Assembly: GCA_964475735.1 (NCBI GenBank) | Contig: CAYYYI010000145.1 | Coordinates: forward strand, 1-6,282 | DNA: 6,282 bases | Source: UCB2 sp964475735 | GTDB lineage: Bacteria > Chloroflexota > Dehalococcoidia > Tepidiformales > Tepidiformaceae | Direction of reading: 5' to 3' | Shown: positions 1-4,646 of the stretch, one piece after another | Layout: every line of letters begins with the position of its first letter | Numbering within the stretch: the stretch's first letter is position 1 | The notes under the pieces: model-generated | What the model saw: only the letters and a program-made list of their open reading frames with translations | What the model was told of the DNA's origin: nothing | The model's database searches: none | Made by a program: the position numbers and the translations under genes

Positions 1-767
1 TCGCCGAGCCCGACGCCGGCTCCGACCCCGGCTCCATGACCACCCGCGCCGTGCGCGACGGTGACGACTACGTCATCGACGGCACGAAGATGTACATCAC
101 GAACGGCTCCATCGCCGACTTCGTGGTGCTCACCGCGATCACCGAACCGGCGCAGGGGATGAAGGGGTTGAGCCTCTTCATCGTCGACACGAAGACTCCC
201 GGTTTCGCCGTGGCGCGCACGCTGCGCAAGCTCGGTGTGCGCGCCTCCGATACGGCCGAGCTTTCGTTCACCGGCTGCCGCGTCCCCCGCGACGCGGTTC
301 TTGGGGCCGAGAACGTTGGCTTCATGAACGCGATGCGAGTGCTCACGGCGGGGCGCATCGTCTCTGCGGGATTCGCGCTCGGCACGGCCCGGGCGGCGTT
401 CGATCAGTCGCTGCAGCACGTGAAGGGTCGCCGCGCCTTCGGGCAGGCCGTCGGCGACTTCCAGGGCATCCAGTGGCAGTTCGCCGACATGGCGCTGGAG
501 CTCGAGTCCGCGAAGCTCCTCACCTGGCAGGCAGCCTGGCTCGCCGACCAGGGACTCCCGCACATCAAGGAAGCCTCCATGGCGAAGCTCTACGCTACCG
601 AGATGTGCGCCCGCATCACCGGGCAGGCCGTGCTGCTGCACGGCGCCTCGGGCTACATGGCAGACTCCGACGTGCAGCGCTTCTACCGCGACGTGAAGGT
701 CATGGAGATTGGCGAGGGCACATCCCACATCCAGAGAAACACCATCGCCCGCCAGATCGGGCTCTAG
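1..767 (+). CDS. Acyl-CoA dehydrogenase, MCAD-type active site (5' end cut by window edge)
   Basis: FAD-dependent enzyme that oxidises an acyl-CoA to the trans-2-enoyl-CoA and passes electrons to ETF. The reading frame is already open at base 3 and ends at TAG 765-767, leaving 254 residues; about 120-140 N-terminal residues lie outside the window. It opens inside the family signature, read here as AEPDAGSD; the first residue is Ala where Thr is usual. The middle beta-barrel domain follows, with YVIDGTKMYITNG at residues 23-35. The C-terminal helical domain contains RRAFGQAVGDFQ (143-154), a dimer-contact and FAD-contact region. Near the end GEGTSHIQR (237-245) places the catalytic base at Glu238 (bases 714-716), the position used by medium- and short-chain enzymes. 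The helix-G position used by long-chain enzymes reads LTAGR, without Glu. The next gene starts 24 bases downstream, so this is probably one operon. The family is certain; acyl chain preference cannot be read. Confidence 0.95.
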   Translation, partial: AEPDAGSDPGSMTTRAVRDGDDYVIDGTKMYITNGSIADFVVLTAITEPAQGMKGLSLFIVDTKTPGFAVARTLRKLGVRASDTAELSFTGCRVPRDAVLGAENVGFMNAMRVLTAGRIVSAGFALGTARAAFDQSLQHVKGRRAFGQAVGDFQGIQWQFADMALELESAKLLTWQAAWLADQGLPHIKEASMAKLYATEMCARITGQAVLLHGASGYMADSDVQRFYRDVKVMEIGEGTSHIQRNTIARQIGL

Positions 768-779
768 CTTCACAGCAGA

Positions 780-784
780 AAGGA
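780..784 (+). promoter_or_regulatory. Ribosome binding site deciding the TTG start of the crotonase gene
   Basis: AAGGA sits seven bases before TTG at 792. No ATG or GTG in the same frame nearby gives the family's normal N-terminus, so this site supports the TTG start. Confidence 0.6.
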
Positions 785-791
785 ACGGGAC

Positions 792-1454
792 TTGGCGTAC
801 GAACTTATCACCCTCGAGCGGGATGGCAACATCGCTGTCCTCACCCTCAACCGCCCCGACAAGCGGAACGCCCTCAACACCGCCCTCCGCGACGAAGTGC
901 GCGCCGGCCTGGAGGAGCTCGAAGCCGATGACTCCGTGAGCGTAGCTATCATCACCGGCGCCGGGCCGGTCTTCTGCGCCGGATTCGATACGAGTGAATT
1001 CGCTACCATCTCGCCGGCCGAAGTGTTCTATGGCGAATCGGCGGCGCGCTATCACTACCGCCTGCAGCATTTCGCCAAGCCGCTGGTAGCGGCCGTCAAC
1101 GGCTCCGCCATGGGCGGTGGGTTCGATATCGCCGTGCTCGCCGACGTGCGCATCTGCGTCGAGGGCGCTTCCTTCGGCCACCCGGAGATTAAGTTCGGCG
1201 CGTCCACCCTGTTCGGGCCGCTCGCCGCCGTCATCGGGGGCGGGCTCGCGCGCGACCTCTGTCTTTCGGGCCGCCGCATCGACGCCAACGAGGCGCAGCG
1301 CATCGGCCTCGTCAGCCAGGTCGTCGCCCAGGACCGGCTCATTGAGGAGGCGAAGGCTGCCGCCCGCATCATCGCCGAAGCTCCGTTGGCAACGCTGCAG
1401 GAAGTGAAGTCGCAGATCATCGCCGCCGCCCCCACGCACTTCCCCGGGCGATAG
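792..1454 (+). CDS. Enoyl-CoA hydratase/isomerase (crotonase) family protein, short C-terminus
   Basis: Crotonase-fold protein of 220 residues, probably hydrating or isomerising an enoyl-CoA. The start is TTG at 792; AAGGA at 780-784 lies seven bases upstream, and the protein begins MAYELITLERDG as the family does. Visible motifs are LNRPDKRNAL (19-28), the first oxyanion-hole loop CAGFD (62-66), and VNGSAMGGGFDIA (102-114) with the second oxyanion-hole glycine. GHPE follows at 129-132. Against rat mitochondrial crotonase, Glu164 is kept as Glu132 but Glu144 is replaced by Asp112; the spacing of 20 residues is preserved. LSGRRIDANEAQRIGLVSQVV (158-178) is the usual segment after the core. The family normally has about 255-260 residues. 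This one stops soon after the KSQII helix, ending THFPGR, so about 35 residues of the C-terminal trimerisation helices are missing. The CoA-transferase begins five bases after the stop, suggesting translational coupling. The exact reaction is uncertain. Confidence 0.9.
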   Translation: MAYELITLERDGNIAVLTLNRPDKRNALNTALRDEVRAGLEELEADDSVSVAIITGAGPVFCAGFDTSEFATISPAEVFYGESAARYHYRLQHFAKPLVAAVNGSAMGGGFDIAVLADVRICVEGASFGHPEIKFGASTLFGPLAAVIGGGLARDLCLSGRRIDANEAQRIGLVSQVVAQDRLIEEAKAAARIIAEAPLATLQEVKSQIIAAAPTHFPGR

Positions 1455-1459
1455 CTTCG

Positions 1460-2476
1460 ATGCTGCCGCTCGAGGGCGTGCGCGTCTGTGATCTCACCAT
1501 CGCCCAGTTTGGCGCGCACGCCACCATGATGCTTGCCGACATGGGCGCCGAGGTCATCAAGATTGAGTCCCCCCGTGGCGGCGATCCCGGGCGTGGCGTC
1601 GCCCTTCAGCCGAACGGCGTTTCGCCCTTCTTCCAGGCGCACAACCGGGGCAAGAAGAGCGTGACGGTCAACCTTCGCCGCCCCGAAGGGAAGGAGATCG
1701 TCCGCCGCCTGGCCGCCCGGTCGGAGATCTTCGTGCAAAGCTGGAAGCCGGGCGTTATCGAGCGCCTCGAACTCGGCTACGAGCAGATCCGGACGGCAAA
1801 TCCTTCCATCGTCTATGCATCTGCCACCGGCTTCGGGCCGAAGGGGCCACGCGCCCACCTCCCCGCGATGGACATGGTTGCGCAGGCCGCCGGGGGCTTC
1901 GCCTGGGCCAACTCCCCGCCCGGTGCGGAAGAGCCGAACCCGGCGGGCCCCACAATCGCCGACCAGGCAGGGTCGCTCGTGTTGGCCTACGGCATCCTCG
2001 CGGCCTATGTGCACCGCCTGCGCACCGGCGAAGGGCAGCAGGTCGATGTCTCCCTGCTGGGCTCGCAGATGACCATGCAGGCCTGGAACATCGCCAGCTT
2101 CTTCCTCAGCGGCGATCAAGTTCGTGGTGGACGCGCGGGCGCCAACTCGCCCATCTTCACCCTCTACCGCGCCAGCGACGCCTGGTTCGGCATNNNNNNN
2201 NNNNNNNNNNNNNNNNNNNNNNNNNNNNNNNNNNNNNNNNNNNNNNNNNNNNNNNNNNNNNNNNNNNNNNNNNNNNNNNNNNNNNNNNNNNNNGTGGAGA
2301 TCCCCGGCGCCGGTAAGCTGGTTGAAGTCGGCCCCCCGGTGGCGCTGGGCGGCGCGCCACCCCCCATCCGTTCCGCGGCGCCCGAGCTCGGCCAGCACAC
2401 CGAACAGGCGCTCGTGGACCTCGGCTACGGCTGGGACGAGATCTCCCGGCTGCGGGAAGCGCGCGTCATTCTCTGA
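1460..2476 (+). CDS. CaiB/BaiF-type class III CoA-transferase, interrupted by an assembly gap
   Basis: Family III CoA-transferase, which moves CoA between carboxylic acids through an aspartyl-CoA thioester. The ATG start gives MLPLEGVRVCDLTIAQFG, the standard N-terminus, followed by LADMGAEVIKIESPRGGDPGR (25-45) of the Rossmann-like CoA-binding part. HNRGKKSVTVNLRRPEGKE (61-79), PSIVYASATGFGPKGP (115-130) and TGEGQQVDVSLLGSQ (189-203) are all family hallmarks. PTIADQAGS (164-172) places the probable catalytic aspartate at Asp168, matching Asp169 of formyl-CoA transferase. Sequence stops at residue 244 and resumes after 100 Ns with the expected C-terminal tail (PGAGKLVEVGPPV, then APELGQHTEQ and a final EARVIL). 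With the Ns the length is 338; the family usually has 380-410 residues. The two sides are in frame as drawn, but that may be chance. The start lies five bases after the crotonase stop, without a strong ribosome site of its own. Substrate acid unknown. Confidence 0.88.
   Translation: MLPLEGVRVCDLTIAQFGAHATMMLADMGAEVIKIESPRGGDPGRGVALQPNGVSPFFQAHNRGKKSVTVNLRRPEGKEIVRRLAARSEIFVQSWKPGVIERLELGYEQIRTANPSIVYASATGFGPKGPRAHLPAMDMVAQAAGGFAWANSPPGAEEPNPAGPTIADQAGSLVLAYGILAAYVHRLRTGEGQQVDVSLLGSQMTMQAWNIASFFLSGDQVRGGRAGANSPIFTLYRASDAWFGXXXXXXXXXXXXXXXXXXXXXXXXXXXXXXXXXXVEIPGAGKLVEVGPPVALGGAPPPIRSAAPELGQHTEQALVDLGYGWDEISRLREARVIL
2194..2293. other. Assembly gap (100 N) inside the CoA-transferase gene
   Basis: Exactly 100 unknown bases, the conventional placeholder for a scaffold gap of unknown size. 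The flanks match two parts of the CoA-transferase family that are normally about 80-100 residues apart, so the true missing stretch is probably 240-300 bases. The base pair of real sequence on the left edge leaves an incomplete codon (AT plus N, Ile or Met). Any reading frame that runs through this region is unreliable. Confidence 0.97.
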
Positions 2477-2521
2477 CGCGTTCGACCATGCTCGCCCACA
2501 TTCGCCGCAGCGGTCGCGAAG

Positions 2522-2549
2522 TGGCAGAATCGCCGCGGATAAGGGAGGG
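2522..2549 (+). promoter_or_regulatory. Candidate promoter and strong ribosome binding site before the alpha/beta hydrolase
   Basis: The 80-base spacer after the CoA-transferase stop is the longest intergenic stretch in the window. TGGCAGAAT at 2522-2530 resembles an extended -10 element (TG, one base, then CAGAAT). A poor -35 candidate, TTCGCC at 2501-2506, lies 18 bases upstream. The purine-rich AGGGAGG at 2542-2548 is a clear Shine-Dalgarno sequence eight bases before ATG 2557. The ribosome site is convincing; the promoter is only a possibility, and it would imply a leader of about 20 bases. Confidence 0.35.
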
Positions 2550-2556
2550 ATACGCC

Positions 2557-3429
2557 ATGGAACGGCCCGTCAGCTACTTCTCCGAGGGGACCCGCATCAG
2601 TGCGACTCTCTACCTGCCGGACAACCTCAAGGCTGGCGAGCGCGTGCCCGGCGTGGTGCTCTGCCACGGATTCACGGCCATCAAGGAGCTGATACTCCCC
2701 GACTACGCCCGCCGGTTCGCGGACGCCGGCATCGCCGCACTGGCCTTCGACTACCGCGGCTTCGGCGAAAGCGAAGGAGTGCGCGGCCGGCTCATCTGGC
2801 GCGACCAGGTCCAGGACATCCGCAACAGCATCACCTTCATGGAAACGCTCCCGGAGGTCGACCCGGAGCGCATCGGGCTCTGGGGCACCAGCTACGGCGG
2901 CGCGAACGTCATCTACACTGCCGGGATCGAGCCGCGCGCGAAGTGCGTCGTCGCCCAGGTCGGCTTCGGCGACGGCGGACGCAGGACGCGCTCGGCTCCG
3001 CCGGAGCAGACCGCCCCCATGCGGGCGATCATCTCCGCCGAGCGCCAGAAGCGCGTGCTCACGGGCGAGAGCACGATGGTCGACCCGTTCACCATCCTCA
3101 GCGAACCGGACTCAGTGGCCTTCTTCAGCGAGGCCATGAAGGCCTACGCCCGCCTGAAGACGGAAATCCCCCTCGAATTCATCGAGGCGACACAGGAGTA
3201 CTGCCCGGAAGAGATGGCGCCGCGCATCGCACCGCGTGCCCTGCTGCTGATCGCCGCAGAGAACGACGCCACCACACCGGCGGATGAGTACCGCTCCGTC
3301 TACGAGAAGGCGGGCGAACCGAAGAAACTCGTCATTCTCCCGGGGATTCGGCACTACGAGATCTATAGCGGAGAACCGCTGGAACGCTCCGCCCGCGAAG
3401 CGGTGGAGTGGTTCAAGCGCTACCTGTAG
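2557..3429 (+). CDS. Alpha/beta hydrolase (dienelactone hydrolase/esterase-like)
   Basis: Cytoplasmic alpha/beta-fold serine hydrolase of 290 residues, acting on an ester, thioester or lactone not identifiable here. The frame is open from an earlier ATG at 2488. I chose ATG 2557 because AGGGAGG precedes it and because the protein then starts MERPVSYFSEGTRISATLYLP, the usual first strands; the 23 upstream residues look like translated leader. The VVLCHGF segment (33-39) is the HG oxyanion loop. FDYRGFGESEG (64-74) is typical of the family. GTSYGG (110-115) is the nucleophile elbow with Ser112. AENDATTP (234-241) supplies the likely acid Asp237, and GIRHYEIY (263-270) the catalytic His266. A helical cap probably fills about 140-220. 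There is no signal peptide. The 80-base spacer leaves open whether it belongs to the upstream operon or has its own promoter. A role in the acyl-CoA pathway is suggested only by position. Confidence 0.9.
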   Translation: MERPVSYFSEGTRISATLYLPDNLKAGERVPGVVLCHGFTAIKELILPDYARRFADAGIAALAFDYRGFGESEGVRGRLIWRDQVQDIRNSITFMETLPEVDPERIGLWGTSYGGANVIYTAGIEPRAKCVVAQVGFGDGGRRTRSAPPEQTAPMRAIISAERQKRVLTGESTMVDPFTILSEPDSVAFFSEAMKAYARLKTEIPLEFIEATQEYCPEEMAPRIAPRALLLIAAENDATTPADEYRSVYEKAGEPKKLVILPGIRHYEIYSGEPLERSAREAVEWFKRYL

Positions 3430-3447
3430 TCCCCGATCGGTCCTGGC

Positions 3448-4593
3448 TCAGGCCTGGAACCCCTCCATCGCCGTGAGGATGCGGAGCATGACTTCGTCCG
3501 CGCCGCCGCCGATGGAGGCAAGGCGGCTGTCGCGGAAGTAGCGGCTGGTCCACATGTCGTCCATGTAGCCCACGCCGCCGTGGAACTGGAGGCACTGGTC
3601 AGCCACACGCCGGCCGAGGCGACCCGCCTTGAGCTTCGCCATCGTCGCCAGCCTGGTCACGTCCTCGCCCCGGACAATCTGCTCGCAGCAGGCGTGGCCG
3701 AGGTAGCGGAGGGCCTCGATTTCGGAGACGAGTTCGGCGAGGGTGTACTGAATGTGCTGATTGTTGATGAGCGGCTGGCCGAACGCCTGCCGCTGCTTCA
3801 GATAGGCGACGGTCCGCTCGATGGCGCGCGTCATAGCCCCGACGGCCGTGTAGACCGCGATCATGCGTTCCTTCTGGAACTGTTGCATCTGTAGCTGGAA
3901 GCCGCGCCCCTCGGGGCCGATGCGGTTCGTCACGGGCACGCGCACGTCGTCGAAGGCCAGCTCGCCCGTGTCTGAGCAGTGGTTCCCCATTTTGTCCAGC
4001 TTGCGGATGACCTGGAAACCGGGGTGGTCCGTAGGCACCACGATGAGCGACATCCCCTTGTAGCCGCCCTCGTCTGAGGTCCGCGCCAGCACCACCAGGA
4101 AGTCCGCCTGGATGCTGTTCGTGATGAAGATCTTCCGGCCGTTGATGATGTAGTCATCTCCGTCCCGGCGGGCGGTGGTCTTGAGTCCGGCGACGTCCGA
4201 GCCCGCGTCCGGCTCCGTCACCGCGATGCCGCAGATCATCTCGCCGCGGCACGCGGGGGCGAGGAACTCGGTCTTCAGTTCGTGGCTGCCCCACTTCGCC
4301 AGTGCGGGAGTGGCCATGTCGGTCTGGACCGTGATGGCCATTGGCACACCGCCGCAGTCGGCTCGTCCGAGCTCCTCGGCGAAGATCAGAGTGTAGGAGT
4401 GGTCGACGCCGCCCCCGCCGTACTGGGGCTCGTACTCGAGGCCCAGCATCCCCAGGTCGCCAAGCTTCTTGAACAGCTCGTGGCCCGGGAAGATGGCCGC
4501 CTTCTCCCATTCATCGACGTGCGGGTTTATCTCCTTCTCGACGAAGTCCCGCACCGTCTTGCGGAACATGTGGTGCGCTTCAGTGAATTCCAA
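3448..4593 (-). CDS. Acyl-CoA dehydrogenase, LCAD/IVD-type active site (AtuD-like)
   Basis: Complete 381-residue FAD-dependent acyl-CoA dehydrogenase, a normal length. The start is TTG (4593-4591), seven bases after a perfect AGGAGG, and gives MEFTEAHHMFRKTVRDFV, the usual first helix. Domain order is normal: N-terminal helices (1-118), the signature CGIAVTEPDAGSD (121-133) and beta-barrel with GRKIFITN (152-159), then C-terminal helices with RQAFGQPL (268-275) and FHGGVGYMDD (337-346). The MCAD catalytic position reads SIGGGADEVM (360-369), with Gly in place of Glu. The base is therefore probably Glu242 in QFQKERM (238-244), as in long-chain and isovaleryl-CoA dehydrogenases. The IGGGADE motif is what I remember from citronellyl-CoA dehydrogenase AtuD and relatives, but that is not a substrate assignment. 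It follows the AtuA-family gene by 39 bases, so the two are probably co-transcribed. Its stop lies 18 bases from that of the converging hydrolase gene. Confidence 0.95.
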   Translation of the reverse strand: MEFTEAHHMFRKTVRDFVEKEINPHVDEWEKAAIFPGHELFKKLGDLGMLGLEYEPQYGGGGVDHSYTLIFAEELGRADCGGVPMAITVQTDMATPALAKWGSHELKTEFLAPACRGEMICGIAVTEPDAGSDVAGLKTTARRDGDDYIINGRKIFITNSIQADFLVVLARTSDEGGYKGMSLIVVPTDHPGFQVIRKLDKMGNHCSDTGELAFDDVRVPVTNRIGPEGRGFQLQMQQFQKERMIAVYTAVGAMTRAIERTVAYLKQRQAFGQPLINNQHIQYTLAELVSEIEALRYLGHACCEQIVRGEDVTRLATMAKLKAGRLGRRVADQCLQFHGGVGYMDDMWTSRYFRDSRLASIGGGADEVMLRILTAMEGFQA

Positions 4594-4600
4594 GGTCTCT

Positions 4601-4606
4601 CCTCCT
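4601..4606 (-). promoter_or_regulatory. Ribosome binding site deciding the TTG start of the minus-strand acyl-CoA dehydrogenase
   Basis: On the minus strand this reads AGGAGG inside a longer purine run, seven bases before the TTG codon at 4593-4591. The next in-frame ATG (Met9) would remove part of the conserved first helix, so the TTG start is preferred. Confidence 0.85.
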
Positions 4607-4618
4607 CAGGAAATTGAA

Positions 4619-4646
4619 CGGCCCGCGCTGTTTCAGGATCGGGCCG
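4619..4646 (-). other. Possible intercistronic hairpin at the end of the AtuA-family gene
   Basis: CGGCCCG at 4619-4625 and CGGGCCG at 4640-4646 are perfect inverted repeats of seven G/C pairs around a 14-base loop containing the gene's TGA stop. On the minus strand the stem is followed by TTCAATTTCC and then the dehydrogenase's ribosome site. It could slow decay or cause partial termination between the two genes. A true terminator is unlikely because there is no long U run. Short GC stems are common by chance in DNA of this composition. Confidence 0.25.

Noticed and set aside
473..931. Plus-strand open frame overlapping the first dehydrogenase and the crotonase
   Set aside because: It is a second-frame reading of two well-supported genes, low in complexity and rich in Arg, with no convincing ribosome site.
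1055..2398. Long minus-strand open frame of 447 codons opposite the crotonase and CoA-transferase genes
   Set aside because: It runs through the 100 Ns, its product matches no family I recognise, and both genes on the other strand are clear families. Long antisense frames are common in DNA this GC-rich.
2488..2556. Longer hydrolase start at ATG 2488
   Set aside because: The extra 23 residues do not look like part of the fold, no ribosome site precedes this ATG, and they translate the ribosome site of the ATG at 2557.
2124..3287. Plus-strand open frame of 387 codons crossing the gap into the hydrolase region
   Set aside because: It depends on the Ns having no stop, is rich in Arg, Pro and Gly as out-of-frame GC-rich DNA is, and overlaps two genes with well-recognised products.
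3430..3455. Bidirectional terminator between the convergent genes
   Set aside because: Only CCGATCGG and a four-pair CCTG/CAGG stem are present, with no T run on either side.
4154..4510. Second minus-strand frame within the complete dehydrogenase gene
   Set aside because: It lies wholly inside a full-length conserved gene and reads as Arg- and Gly-rich shadow sequence.
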